The position numbers were made by a program, and so were the translations under genes. Below, piece after piece: positions 24,052 to 34,167 of a stretch of 59,478 nt of DNA. The DNA lies in contig NZ_VKDB01000020.1 in NCBI RefSeq assembly GCF_007280555.1, positions 1 to 59,478 of the forward strand, in the 5' to 3' direction. Source of the DNA: Deinococcus detaillensis. GTDB lineage: Bacteria > Deinococcota > Deinococci > Deinococcales > Deinococcaceae. Each line of letters begins with the position of its first letter. The stretch's first letter is position 1. The notes beneath the pieces are model-generated. The model was not told where the DNA came from and searched no databases. It saw only the letters and a list, made by a program, of their open reading frames with translations.

Positions 24052-25439
24052 GCGGCCTGAACGATGTGCTGAACAAGTTGAGTGAGCGTTCTGAGGCCTC
24101 ACTCTCCGAACTGATCGAGTTCGCCAGCATCCCCAGCGTCAGCGCCCAGCCGGATCACAAACCGGACATGGAGCGGGCGGCGGCGTGGCTCTCGGAGCGC
24201 CTGAAACGCGCTGGCCTGGGGACGGTGGAACGCTGGCCCACCGCCGGACACGCCGCCGTCTACGCCGAGTACTTGGACGCGGGCAAGGACGCGCCCACCC
24301 TGCTCGTCTACGGCCACTACGACGTTCAGCCGCCTGACCCGCTGGAGAAATGGCACACGCCACCGTTTACGCTCACGGTCAAAGACGGCAGAATCTATGG
24401 GCGTGGCGTCAGCGATGACAAGGGACCGCTGCTGCTGACCGTGCAGGTGGTGGACGCTTACCTGTCCACGCTGGGCAAGTTGCCCCTCAACCTCAAATTC
24501 TTGTTCGAGGGCGAGGAGGAGGTTGGCAGCGCCCACCTGAACGAACTCGTCGCGCAGAACGCCGAGCGGCTCAAGGCCGATTTCGTCCTGAGTGCCGACG
24601 GCGGGATGTGGAGTGCGGAGATACCCTCACTGACGGTCAGCGCACGCGGGCTGGTGGCGCTGGAACTCACCGTGCGCGGCCCCACCAAAGACCTGCACTC
24701 CGGGCGGCACGGCGGCAGTGTCCACAATCCTCTGCACGCGCTAGCGACTTTGATTGCCGGACTTCACGACGAATCAGGCCGCGTGACGGTGCCGGGCTTC
24801 TACGACGGCATTGCCGAACTGACGCCCCAGCAGCGTGAGGGCATCCGGCAACTGCCCTTCACCGACGAGGCGTATCTGACCCAGACCGGAGCGCCTGCCG
24901 TCTACGGCGAATCCGGCTACTCCACGCTGGAGCGCCAGTGGCACCGGCCCACGCTGGAAGTCAACGGGATGTGGGGCGGCTACACCGGCGAGGGAACCAA
25001 AACCGTGCTGCCGAGTGAGGCCCACGCCAAAATCACCTGCCGCCTGGTGCCGGGGCAGGAACCGGGGCGGATCACGCAGCTGCTCAAGCAGCACTTGGAG
25101 GACAATTTGCCGCCCGGTGTCACGCTGGAACTTCACCCCGGCGAACACGGCGCGCGCGCCTACCACCTGCCTGATGACCACCCCGGCGGGGCGCTGGCGC
25201 GGGAAGTGCTGGCCGAGCTGTACGGCAAGCCGCCGCTGGACGTGGGCATGGGCGGCAGCATTCCGGTGCTGGAGACTTTTCAAAGCGTACTGGGCCTCGA
25301 CACCGTGTTTTTTAGTTTCTCGGTAGGCGACGAGGACATCCACGCCCCCAACGAATTTTTCCGCATCCCACGCTTGTCCGAGGGCCAGAAGGCTTGGGCG
25401 CAGTTGTGGTGGAAGCTGGGCCATCAGGAGAAAAGATGA
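24048..25439 (+). CDS. M20-family metallopeptidase (dipeptidase)
   Basis: A 463-residue zinc peptidase of the M20 family, related to dipeptidases and acetylornithine deacetylases. Metal and catalytic residues are H90 and D92 in YGHYDVQPPDP, D123 in GRGVSDDKGP, and E157/E158 in EGEEEVGS. A dimerisation domain is inserted (about 190-345), and VGMGGSIPV near 400 closes the active site. Coupled by ATGA overlaps. It would cleave dipeptides or N-acyl amino acids brought in by the transporter. Confidence 0.92.
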   Translation: MSGLNDVLNKLSERSEASLSELIEFASIPSVSAQPDHKPDMERAAAWLSERLKRAGLGTVERWPTAGHAAVYAEYLDAGKDAPTLLVYGHYDVQPPDPLEKWHTPPFTLTVKDGRIYGRGVSDDKGPLLLTVQVVDAYLSTLGKLPLNLKFLFEGEEEVGSAHLNELVAQNAERLKADFVLSADGGMWSAEIPSLTVSARGLVALELTVRGPTKDLHSGRHGGSVHNPLHALATLIAGLHDESGRVTVPGFYDGIAELTPQQREGIRQLPFTDEAYLTQTGAPAVYGESGYSTLERQWHRPTLEVNGMWGGYTGEGTKTVLPSEAHAKITCRLVPGQEPGRITQLLKQHLEDNLPPGVTLELHPGEHGARAYHLPDDHPGGALAREVLAELYGKPPLDVGMGGSIPVLETFQSVLGLDTVFFSFSVGDEDIHAPNEFFRIPRLSEGQKAWAQLWWKLGHQEKR

Positions 25440-26983
25440 ATGAATTTCAGCGCCGCTCGGCAGAAATCAACGACTTGTTGTGTGTTCTGAATGTGCTCAA
25501 CTGGGACGCCCGCACCCAGATGCCCGCAGGCGGCAGTTCGGCCCGCGCCCAACAACAGGCAACCATCAGCGCTCTGGCGCAGGAAAAATTGCTCGATCCG
25601 GCTTACGAGGCGGCGGCGCAAGCGGTCAGCGCTGACGACAGCGATGATGACGTGGAGAACCGTGCCGCGCAGCAGGCTCTGGCGGCTGTCTCGGCCCTCA
25701 AGCGCATTCCCGCCGAACTGACCCGCGAACTGGCCCTGCTCAAATCAGAAGCGCAGGACGTGTGGGCGCGGGCCAAAGCGGCCAACGACTTTCAGATGTT
25801 CGCCCCGGCCCTGACACGGATGGTGGAGCTGAACCGCCAACTGGCCGAGGCGCTGGGCTACGAGGGCCACCCTTACGACGCACTGCTCAACCTCTACGAG
25901 CCGGGTGTCACGGTGGCCACGCTGCTGCCGCTGTTCGAGCGGCTCCGCGCCCATCATGTGCCGCTCCTCAAGGCCATCCAGCAGCAACCCCAGCCGCGCA
26001 GCGATTTCCTGAACCGCTCGTATCCAGCAGACGCGCAAAAGCGTGTTTCCCTGACGCTGGCGCAGAAGTTCGGCTACGACACCCAGCGCGGGCGGCTCGA
26101 CGAATCGGCCCACCCCTTCGAGATCAGTTTCACCCGTCAGGATGTGCGGATCACCACCCGCTTTCAGGAAAAATTCCTATCGGGCGCACTGTTCGGCACG
26201 CTGCATGAAACCGGACACGCCATGTACGAGCAGGGCGTCCGCCCCGAGCTGAGCCGCACTGTGCTGACCAGTGATTTGACGGGCCTCTACGCGGTGGGCG
26301 GGGCCAGCTATGGCACGCACGAGAGCCAGTCGCGGCTGTGGGAAAACCGAATTGGGCGCTCAAAGGCGTACTGGAACCTGCACTTTTCGCAGCTTCAGGA
26401 CGCGTTCCCAGAGCAGTTCGCGGACGTGGACACCGCCGCCTTTCACCGGGCCATCAACACCGTGCGCCCCAGCCTCATCCGGGTGGAGGCCGACGAGCTG
26501 ACGTATGACCTCCACATCATGCTGCGGGTCGAGCTGGAACGCCAACTCATCGGCGGCGAACTGGCGGTTAAGGACTTGCCCGCCGCCTGGAACGCCCGCA
26601 TCAAATCCGACCTCGGTCTGGACGTGCCGGACGACGCACACGGCGTGTTGCAAGACATCCACTGGTCGGCGGGTATGATCGGCTCGTTTCCCACCTATAC
26701 CATCGGCAACGTGATGGCCTCGCAGTTCTATGCGGCAGCGCTGGAGCAGGTGCCAGATCTGGAAGCTGGCCTAGCGCGTGGCGAGTACACCCCCCTGCGC
26801 GAGTGGCTCACAGACAACATCTATCAGCATGGCCGCACCTTCACGCCCCACGAACTGCTGATGCGCGTGACCGGGCACGGCCTCGACCCGCAACCTTACC
26901 TGGATTACCTCAGCGGCAAATACGGCGAACTCTACGGCCTGGACCTTCAAAAAGTAGGCACTCAAAAGGAGCAAACAACATGA
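25436..26983 (+). CDS. Carboxypeptidase Taq (M32 metallopeptidase)
   Basis: A 515-residue zinc carboxypeptidase of the M32 family, whose founding member is from Thermus aquaticus. The zinc motif is HETGH at 257-261 in LHETGHAMYEQG, followed by the third ligand glutamate in GTHESQSRLWEN (about 288-299). DVRITTR (about 236-242) is the family-typical strand before it. The start at 25436 lies in the ATGA overlap with the M20 gene. It releases C-terminal amino acids from peptides in the cytosol. Confidence 0.94.
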   Translation: MNEFQRRSAEINDLLCVLNVLNWDARTQMPAGGSSARAQQQATISALAQEKLLDPAYEAAAQAVSADDSDDDVENRAAQQALAAVSALKRIPAELTRELALLKSEAQDVWARAKAANDFQMFAPALTRMVELNRQLAEALGYEGHPYDALLNLYEPGVTVATLLPLFERLRAHHVPLLKAIQQQPQPRSDFLNRSYPADAQKRVSLTLAQKFGYDTQRGRLDESAHPFEISFTRQDVRITTRFQEKFLSGALFGTLHETGHAMYEQGVRPELSRTVLTSDLTGLYAVGGASYGTHESQSRLWENRIGRSKAYWNLHFSQLQDAFPEQFADVDTAAFHRAINTVRPSLIRVEADELTYDLHIMLRVELERQLIGGELAVKDLPAAWNARIKSDLGLDVPDDAHGVLQDIHWSAGMIGSFPTYTIGNVMASQFYAAALEQVPDLEAGLARGEYTPLREWLTDNIYQHGRTFTPHELLMRVTGHGLDPQPYLDYLSGKYGELYGLDLQKVGTQKEQTT

Positions 26984-27735
26984 CCCAGACAAACGGAAAA
27001 CTGGCAGGAAAAGTCGCCCTCGTCACCGGAGCCTCCAGCGGCATCGGCGAGGCCACCGCCCTGGCCCTGGCCGAACACGGCGCAGCGGTGGCGCTGGTGG
27101 CCCGGCGCAAGGACCGTCTGGATGAACTGGCTGCCAAGATCGAGAGCATGGGCGGCAAGGTGGCCGTGATCGTCTCCGATCTGGCGCAGGCCGGGCAAGG
27201 CGCGGAAGTCGTCAAGCAGACCGTCAGCGCCCTGGGCCGCCTGGACATCGTGGTGAACAACGCGGGCGTGATGCTGCTCGGCCCCCTCTCCGGCGGCGAT
27301 CCCAGCGACCTGACGCGCATGATGGACCTCAACGTCACGGCGCTGATGCACCTCTCGCAGGCGGCGCTGGAAGTCATGAAGCCGCAGAAGAGCGGGCACA
27401 TCGTCAACATCTCCTCAGTGTCGGGGCGAGGGGCCAGTCCGCTGAGTGCCGGATATAGCGCCAGCAAATGGGCGGTGGGGGGATTTAGCGAGGGCCTGCG
27501 GCAGGAAGCCAAAGCCGACCGGATTCGCGTGACCGTCATCGAGCCCGGTGTGGTCGCCACCGAGCTGACCGATCACATTACCCACACCCAGACCAAGGAC
27601 ATGTACGAGGGCCGCATCAAGGACATGGAGATGCTGCAATCGGAAGACATCGCCGCTGCCGTTGTCTATGCCGTGACCCAGCCGGAGCGCGTGAACGTGA
27701 ATGAGCTGCTGATCCGCCCGCTTGATCAGGGCTGA
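26980..27735 (+). CDS. Short-chain dehydrogenase/reductase (YdfG-like)
   Basis: A 251-residue classical SDR with VTGASSGIGEATA (about 15-27), basic ARRKD after the second strand (pointing to NADP), NNAGVM, NISSVSG and catalytic YSASK (about 160-164). It resembles broad 3-hydroxy acid dehydrogenases such as YdfG. The start at 26980 follows AAAAGGAG and overlaps the M32 stop by ATGA. It is the last gene before a strong terminator. Confidence 0.9.
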   Translation: MTQTNGKLAGKVALVTGASSGIGEATALALAEHGAAVALVARRKDRLDELAAKIESMGGKVAVIVSDLAQAGQGAEVVKQTVSALGRLDIVVNNAGVMLLGPLSGGDPSDLTRMMDLNVTALMHLSQAALEVMKPQKSGHIVNISSVSGRGASPLSAGYSASKWAVGGFSEGLRQEAKADRIRVTVIEPGVVATELTDHITHTQTKDMYEGRIKDMEMLQSEDIAAAVVYAVTQPERVNVNELLIRPLDQG

Positions 27736-27752
27736 ACTCAGGCTGACTGCCG

Positions 27753-27799
27753 CCTGCCTGCTTGGTCAAAAAAGAGTTTCTTTTGACCAAGCAGGCAGG
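27753..27799. terminator. Strong bidirectional hairpin terminator
   Basis: A perfect 19-bp inverted repeat (27753-27771 with 27781-27799, 9-nt loop) between two convergent genes. The stem ends in AAAA/TTTT next to the loop. It resembles in size the hairpin at 2371-2417 and in core sequence the imperfect one at 2448-2478. Confidence 0.85.
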
Positions 27800-27847
27800 T
27801 TCAGTAGATGCGGACAGCCCGAGACGTGGAGTCGGGTCTGGCCGTAC

Positions 27848-28804
27848 TTATTCTTCGTGAATGGCGACGCGCATGCCCTCGGCGGTGATCCAGCCTCGGT
27901 ACATGCCCTCAGTGTTATACGGCAGGGCGACGTTGCCGTCTTTGTCCACCGCGCACAGCCCCGCACCGCCGCCTGCTCCCAGCTTGCCGAGGGCCACCAT
28001 TTCGCCGTGAATCATGGCGTCGGTGGCCTCACTTAACGCCGCGCCCTGATAAAGCATTCGGGCGTGGATTTCGTGACCGAGCACGCGGCGAATAAAAAAC
28101 TCCCCCTTACCCGTGCCCGACAGCGCACAGGTGCGGTCATCAGCCCAGGTGCCCGCCCCGATGATCGGTGAGTCGCCGATGCGTCCGGTGGGCTTGGCAG
28201 TGTAGCCGCCCGTGGAGGTTGCTGCCGCCAGGTGACCGTGCAGGTCGAGCGCCGCCGCGCCCACCGTGCCGTGCTTGTCGCGCTCGGGAGCGGCGGCCAG
28301 TGTACCTTCACGCTCGCGCTCCAACATTCTTTCCAGCGCCTCCCGCCGGGAAGGGGTGGTAAAAAAGCTGTTGTCCACCACTTCAAATCCCCGCTGCCGC
28401 GCCCACTCGTCGGCGGCCTCACCCACCAGCAGCAGCGGATCGGCCACCTCGGCCAGTGAGCGGGCCACTCGCACCGGATGGCGAATGCGCCGCGCTCCGG
28501 CCACCGCACCTGCCAGGCCCGCCGCGCCGTCCATCACCGAGGCGTCCAGCTCATGGTAGCCGTCCCGGTTGAGGGCCGCGCCGTAGCCCGCGTTGAACAC
28601 CGGGTCGTCTTCCATCACCGCGACCGCTTCCGTTACCGCGTCGGTGGCCGCGCCGCCCGCCGTCAAGACGCTGAAGCCCGCTTGAAGCGCCCGGCGCAGC
28701 GCCTCACGGGCGGCCCGGTTGAGATCCGGGGTCAATTCGTCTTTGGGAATCGCGCCGCAGCCGCCGTGGATCGCCAGCACTGGAGTCCGTCTCGTGGTCG
28801 TCAT
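27848..28804 (-). CDS. Isoaspartyl peptidase/L-asparaginase (Ntn hydrolase)
   Basis: A 318-residue plant-type asparaginase that self-cleaves before a threonine. The nucleophile is in KHGTVGAAALD (about residue 183), and the linker before it is the usual charged stretch. GGAATDAVTEAVAVMEDDP and the later GDSPIIGAGTWAD and STGGYTAKPTGRIG blocks are typical. It hydrolyses isoaspartyl dipeptides and asparagine. The start at 28804 follows GAGAGGTG. It lies behind an Lrp-type regulator on the same strand, 85 bases apart. The stop codon falls within a 14-base match to the hairpin repeat at 147-160. Confidence 0.93.
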   Translation of the reverse strand: MTTTRRTPVLAIHGGCGAIPKDELTPDLNRAAREALRRALQAGFSVLTAGGAATDAVTEAVAVMEDDPVFNAGYGAALNRDGYHELDASVMDGAAGLAGAVAGARRIRHPVRVARSLAEVADPLLLVGEAADEWARQRGFEVVDNSFFTTPSRREALERMLEREREGTLAAAPERDKHGTVGAAALDLHGHLAAATSTGGYTAKPTGRIGDSPIIGAGTWADDRTCALSGTGKGEFFIRRVLGHEIHARMLYQGAALSEATDAMIHGEMVALGKLGAGGGAGLCAVDKDGNVALPYNTEGMYRGWITAEGMRVAIHEE

Positions 28805-28889
28805 TTGCACCTCTCGCCTCAGCATAGCAACCTTCCCGGTTGTTGGAATGGCCCAGTTCGGTTGAAAAAGTCCAGCACCGGGAACGGGA

Positions 28890-29399
28890 TCACTCGGGCT
28901 CCTCGCCCGCCGGTTTGGTTTCTGATTGTGGCAGCGGCAACTCGGGGCCGTTCTTGAATTCTTCCAGCACCACGCAGGTCTGAATCCGGTCGATCACGTC
29001 TTGGGCCTGCGCCAGCGTCTGCAACAAATCGCGCAGCTCACTTTGATCGCGCACCAAGATTTTGAGAATGGCGTCACTCGTTCCGGTCAGCGTGTAGCAT
29101 TCCAGCACCTGAGGAATGTCCGCCACCGCCCGGCGCAGGGCGTCCTGGTTCTCGAAGCGCAAGTTGGAGCGAAACGTCACCAGCATGAACGCCAGCAGGT
29201 CAAGTCCCAAGCTGCGCCGGTTCAGGAGCGCCACCGTACGCTGAAAGTACCCCTGACTTTTGAGGCGGGCCAAGCGCTTGTGCAGCCCAGCCGGTGAGAG
29301 GCCCACCTCACGGGCCAGCTCAGCGCGGTTGACTTCAGCGTCGCGTTGCAGGGCCGAGAGTAATTGCCGATCTATCTCATCCAAGCGTTCAGGCCGCAT
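28890..29399 (-). CDS. Lrp/AsnC-family regulator
   Basis: A 169-residue regulator: helix-turn-helix at about 8-50 (IDRQLLSALQRDAEVNR, AELAREVGLSPAGLHKRLAR) and a RAM ligand domain from about 65 to 150 (LAFMLVTFRSN, CYTLTGTSDAILKILV). Lrp/AsnC proteins sense amino acids. It precedes the asparaginase on the same strand and is divergent from the Liv operon, so it probably controls one or both. On the minus strand TATATT ends nine bases before the ATG and no ribosome binding site is present, suggesting a leaderless or nearly leaderless mRNA. Confidence 0.92.
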   Translation of the reverse strand: MRPERLDEIDRQLLSALQRDAEVNRAELAREVGLSPAGLHKRLARLKSQGYFQRTVALLNRRSLGLDLLAFMLVTFRSNLRFENQDALRRAVADIPQVLECYTLTGTSDAILKILVRDQSELRDLLQTLAQAQDVIDRIQTCVVLEEFKNGPELPLPQSETKPAGEEPE

Positions 29400-29408
29400 A
29401 AGAGGGAA

Positions 29409-29484
29409 AATATATCAACAATTTTGCCGGTCTGGGTAAATAGTCTAGACGGTCGTTGCACTTCTAGAAACATTCATCTACTCT
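29409..29484. promoter_or_regulatory. Divergent promoters of lrp-like gene and Liv operon
   Basis: Rightward: TTGCAC (29456-29461), 17-nt spacer, TACTCT (29479-29484), about 60 nt before the Liv ATPase gene. Leftward: TATATT (29409-29414 on the minus strand) placed for a very short leader on the regulator mRNA; its -35 is unclear. TCTAGA occurs twice (29444 and 29464) and could be part of a regulator site. Confidence 0.5.
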
Positions 29485-29546
29485 ACGGCATGCAACCAAG
29501 GGGCTATTTGCTGAAGGGCGCTGGGCCTACCAAGGAAACAAGCTAG

Positions 29547-30330
29547 ATGGGAGCTGATCTCCTGTCAGCTGCCCCCCTCCTGGAAACGCGCGACCTCGCC
29601 AAGTCTTTTCGCGGTTTGAGGGCGCTCAGGAATCACGCCATCAGTGTACGCGAACGCGAGATCGTGGGCATTATCGGGCCGAACGGCAGCGGTAAAAGCA
29701 CGCTGTTTAATCTGGTGACTGGCTTCCTGAAACCGACAGCGGGAGCGGTTTATCTGCGCGGACAGGCCGTCACCAATCTGCCTCCGGCTCAGGTCAACCG
29801 GCTGGGCATTGCCCGCACCTTTCAGGGCACCCGGCTGTTTGCTCAACTCAGCGTGCTGGAAAATGTGCTGGCCGCCGCGCAGCTCCGGCACCCCAGCTCG
29901 CTGCCCGGCGTGCTGCTGGGCCTGCCCGCCGCCCGCGCCGCCCGGCAAGCCGCCGAGAACACCGCCCGTGAGCTGCTGGCCCTTACCGGCTTGGAACATC
30001 AGGCCAATCTGCGGGCTGCCAGCTTGCCCTACGGCGACGGACGCCGCTTAGAGATCGCGCGGGCGATGGCGACCCGCCCCGCGCTACTGATGCTGGACGA
30101 ACCTGCCGCCGGGCTGAACGCAGGCGAAACTCAGGCTTTGGCGCAGCTGATCGGCAGTCTGCGCGACCGCTACAGCGTGGCCGTCATCGTGATCGAGCAC
30201 GATATGGATTTGGTCATGAATCTGTGCGAGCGGGTGCAGGTGCTGGCGCAGGGTCAAGTCATCGGCGAGGGCACGCCCGCCGAGGTGCAGGCCAGCGTGC
30301 GGGTGCGCGAGGCGTACTTGGGGAGTGACG

Positions 30331-30341
<11 letters not shown>
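29547..30341 (+). CDS. Branched-chain amino acid-type ABC ATPase (LivG type)
   Basis: A 264-residue ATPase: Walker A GPNGSGKST, the LivG-type IARTFQGTRLFAQLSVLENV, signature LPYGDGRRLEIARA, Walker B LLMLDEPAAGLN and H-loop VIEHDMD. Liv-type importers carry amino acids, urea or amides. AAGGAAAC lies before the ATG. First gene of a complete five-gene importer. Confidence 0.94.
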
Positions 30342-31064
<723 letters not shown>

Positions 31065-31068
<4 letters not shown>

Positions 31069-31967
31069 CCGGCTTTGAGTACCTGTTCCAGCAACTCGTG
31101 AACGCTCTGAGCGTAGGCAGCCTGTACGCCCTGATCGCGGTGGGCCTGTCTCTGATCTTCGGCATCCTGCGACTCTCCAACTTCGCGCACGGCGACATGA
31201 TGATGATCGGGGCGTTCGCCACCGTGCTGCTGACCACCTCCGGCCTCAGCTTCTTGCCTGCCTGCCTGCTGGGCATCGCCGTCGCGGCGCTGGCGGGCGT
31301 CATCATCGAGCGGGTGGCCTACCGCCCAGTGCGCGGCGCACCCGACGTGACCATGCTGCTGACCAGCCTGGCGCTGACCTTCATTCTGGAAAACCTGGGT
31401 ATTCTGCTGTTCACCGCCTCGCCGCGCAACTTCCCGCTGCCCGATTGGATGACCAAACTGTGGAGTCTGGCGGACGGACGCGTGACCTTTACCAACATCA
31501 ATGTGTTGAGCGTGGGCCTGACCCTCGTCTCGCTGCTCTTCCTGACTTGGTTCATGCGCCGCACCACCGTCGGGCTGGGGATGCGGGCCGCCGCCGAGGA
31601 TCTGGGCGCGGCGCAGCTCGTCGGGGTGCGGGTCAACCGGGTCATCGTGGTGGCGTTCATGCTGGCCTCGGCCTTCGCGGGGCTGGCGGGCGTGCTGTGG
31701 GCGGCGCAGGCCGGGGTGGTCGATCCGCTGATGGGCTTCACGCCGCTGCTCAAGGCGTTTGTCGCCGCCATCATCGGCGGGCTGGGCAGTTTGCCGGGCG
31801 CGGTGCTGGGCGGCTACCTGCTGGGAGCCTTGGAAGTGCTGATCGTGGCCTTTTTGCCGCCGGAAGTCTCGCCCTACCGCGACGCCATCGTGTTCGGCTT
31901 GCTGATCGGCTTTCTGCTACTCAGACCCGGCGGCCTGCTCAATGTCACCCGCGAGGTCAAGCTGTGA
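31065..31967 (+). CDS. Branched-chain amino acid-type ABC permease (LivH type)
   Basis: A 300-residue permease with about eight helices. It has the family opening NALSVGSLYALIAVGLSLIFG (split, about 9-29), LRLSNFAHGDMMMIGAF, and the loop GMRAAAEDLGAAQLVGVRVN (about 172-191) that contacts an ATPase. GTG start in a GTGA overlap. Forms the channel together with the LivM-type protein. Confidence 0.93.
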
Positions 31968-33001
31968 CGCGCTTCTGGCGGCTCAGCGTGGGCCTAGTTC
32001 TATTGGCGTTGCTGGCCTGGCTGGGGCCACAGCTCATGCCCGATTACTTCGTGCGGGTGCTGATCGTGATGGCGGTCAACGTGGTGCTGGTTTCCAGCCT
32101 GGGGCTGTCCAACGGCTTTACCGGAGTGTTCTCGCTGGGGCATGTGGGCTTCGTGGCGCTGGGCGCGTACAGCAGCGCCATCCTAACCCTGGCGCTGGAC
32201 AAAAAATTGGCTTACCTGCCCTACCTCCCCGGCTGGCTGGCGCAAATTCAACTCGGCTTTCTGCCCGCCACCCTGATCGCGGGTTTGCTGTGCGCCCTCG
32301 TGGGATTGATCGTGGGTGCGCCCCTGATGCGCCTCAACGGCAACTACGTCAGCGTCGCGACCCTGGGCTTTCTGATCATCGTCAACGTGGTGCTGGTCAA
32401 CGCCGAGAGCTTCACGCGCGGGGCACGGACGTTTACCGGCATCGACACCTCCACCACCTTGCCCTGGGCGCTGGGCTGGATGGTGCTGACCCTATTTATC
32501 CTCTCGCGGGTGGCGTACTCGCCGTTTGGCCGGGCCATGCGGGCTACCCGCGAAGACCTGATCGCGGCGCAGGGCATCGGCATCCGGGTACTGCCCACAC
32601 GGCTGATGGCCTTTATTATCGGGGCCTTCTTCGCGGGCGTGGGCGGTGCGCTGTATGCCCATTACCTCGGTTCCTTCTCCCCGGCCACCTTCTACTTCGC
32701 CCTGATGGTCACGCAACTGGCGATGCTGGTGGTGGGCGGGCAGGGCAGTCTCACCGGGGCGGCGGTGGGCGTGGTGCTGGTCACGCTGCTCTCCGAGGTG
32801 CTCCGTAACCTCGAGCGCGGCTTCTCGCTCGGCTCTCTCACGCTGCCGCCGCTTTACGGGGTCAGTCAGATCGTGCTGGGCATGGTGTTCATTCTGGTGA
32901 TGGTCTACCGCCCGTCAGGGCTGCTGGGCGACCGCGAACTTCAACTCGTTGACTCATCGAAGGCGTCTCAGGGCGCTTCATCTGAACAGGAGGCTGTATG
33001 A
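31964..33001 (+). CDS. Branched-chain amino acid-type ABC permease (LivM type)
   Basis: A 345-residue permease with about ten helices. Key blocks are LGLSNGFTGVFSLGHVGFVA (about 42-61), GLIVGAPLMRLNGNYVSVAT (about 110-129) and the loop RAMRATREDLIAAQGIGIRV (about 187-206). The GTG start at 31964 overlaps the LivH-type stop (GTGA); the longer frame upstream lies inside that gene. A hydrophilic tail follows the last helix. Confidence 0.93.
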   Translation: MTRFWRLSVGLVLLALLAWLGPQLMPDYFVRVLIVMAVNVVLVSSLGLSNGFTGVFSLGHVGFVALGAYSSAILTLALDKKLAYLPYLPGWLAQIQLGFLPATLIAGLLCALVGLIVGAPLMRLNGNYVSVATLGFLIIVNVVLVNAESFTRGARTFTGIDTSTTLPWALGWMVLTLFILSRVAYSPFGRAMRATREDLIAAQGIGIRVLPTRLMAFIIGAFFAGVGGALYAHYLGSFSPATFYFALMVTQLAMLVVGGQGSLTGAAVGVVLVTLLSEVLRNLERGFSLGSLTLPPLYGVSQIVLGMVFILVMVYRPSGLLGDRELQLVDSSKASQGASSEQEAV

Positions 33002-34167
33002 ACAATAAGAATCTCGTCCGCTTGATGCTGGCCGCTGGGCTGGCCTCGCTCACCCCCTCGCTGGCGCAGGGAAAGACGCCCATCAAGATCGGCGGAGCGT
33101 TCAACCTCACCGGGGCACTCTCCAGCCTGGACGCGCCCGCCGCCAACGGGGCCAAACTGGCGGTCAAGGAGATCAACGCCGCCGGGGGCGTGCTGGGCCG
33201 CCCGCTGGAACTGGTCGTCTACGACGGAAAGAGTGACGCCGCCACCATCACCAACGTCGCCTCGCAGCTCATCAGCAGCGCCAAGGTGCGGGCCATCGTG
33301 GGCTTCACCGACTCGGACTCGGCTCTGGCGCTGGGCCCGATTGCTCAGAAGGCTGGCGTGCCCTTCGTGACGGCAGGGGCCACTTCACCGCAACTGCCCA
33401 CCCAGATCGGCGACACCATGTTCCTGGCTCCTTTTGGCGACAACGTACAGGCGGCGGTGGGAGCCGAGTTCGCTTACAAAAACCTGAAGGGCAAAACCGC
33501 TTACCTGCTGGTCGACCGCAGCGCCGAGTACACCACTCTGCTCGCCAAGTATTTCAAAGACGCTTACCTCAAAGCGGGCGGCAAGATCACTTTGGAAGAC
33601 TCGTACAAGTCCGGCGACAAGAACTTCGGGGCGCAGATCACCCGGCTGCGGGCGCTGGCCCAAAAGCCGGATATCCTCTACATCGCCGCTTTACCCGACG
33701 ACATCGGCACGCTGGTCAAGCAGGTCAGGCAGGCGGGCATCATATCGCCGATCGTGGGGGGCGATGGGTACGACACGCCGCTTCTGGTGCAGGTGGGCGG
33801 CACGAGCGCCAACAACGTCTACTTTACCACCCACGCCCTGATCAGTCCCAAGAGCACCCCCGCCGTCAAGAAGTTCATGGCCGGCTATCAGAAGGATTTT
33901 GGTAAGGAGCCGGAGAACGCTTTTGCCGCGCTGGGCTACGACTCGGTTTACCTGGTGGCTGACGCCATCAAGCGGGCGGGCAGCGATGAGCCGGCCAAGA
34001 TCAAGGCGGCGCTGGCAACCACCAAGAACCTCAAAACCGTGACAGGCACCATCACTTACGCGCCCGGCTCGCGGGTGCCGCAGAAAGGCGTGACAGTGAT
34101 CGGCGTCAAGAACAAAGAACTCACCCTGGCGGCGGAGATGACGCCTACTTATGTCCCCAAACCCTGA
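32998..34167 (+). CDS. Liv-type ABC substrate-binding protein
   Basis: A 389-residue type I periplasmic-binding protein. It has a signal peptide (LMLAAGLASLTPSLAQG), then KIGGAFNLTGALSSLDAP and NGAKLAVKEINAAGGVLGRP (about 55-74), typical of the Leu/Ile/Val-binding family. A Ser/Asp pair in GFTDSDSALALGP and an aromatic-lined cleft suit amino acid or amide ligands, but the ligand cannot be read from sequence. AGGAGG precedes the ATG in the ATGA overlap. Confidence 0.93.
   Translation: MNNKNLVRLMLAAGLASLTPSLAQGKTPIKIGGAFNLTGALSSLDAPAANGAKLAVKEINAAGGVLGRPLELVVYDGKSDAATITNVASQLISSAKVRAIVGFTDSDSALALGPIAQKAGVPFVTAGATSPQLPTQIGDTMFLAPFGDNVQAAVGAEFAYKNLKGKTAYLLVDRSAEYTTLLAKYFKDAYLKAGGKITLEDSYKSGDKNFGAQITRLRALAQKPDILYIAALPDDIGTLVKQVRQAGIISPIVGGDGYDTPLLVQVGGTSANNVYFTTHALISPKSTPAVKKFMAGYQKDFGKEPENAFAALGYDSVYLVADAIKRAGSDEPAKIKAALATTKNLKTVTGTITYAPGSRVPQKGVTVIGVKNKELTLAAEMTPTYVPKP

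Noticed and set aside
31942..32808. 288-codon frame overlapping the LivM-type gene
   Set aside because: The permease frame has complete family motifs; this one is a shifted shadow.
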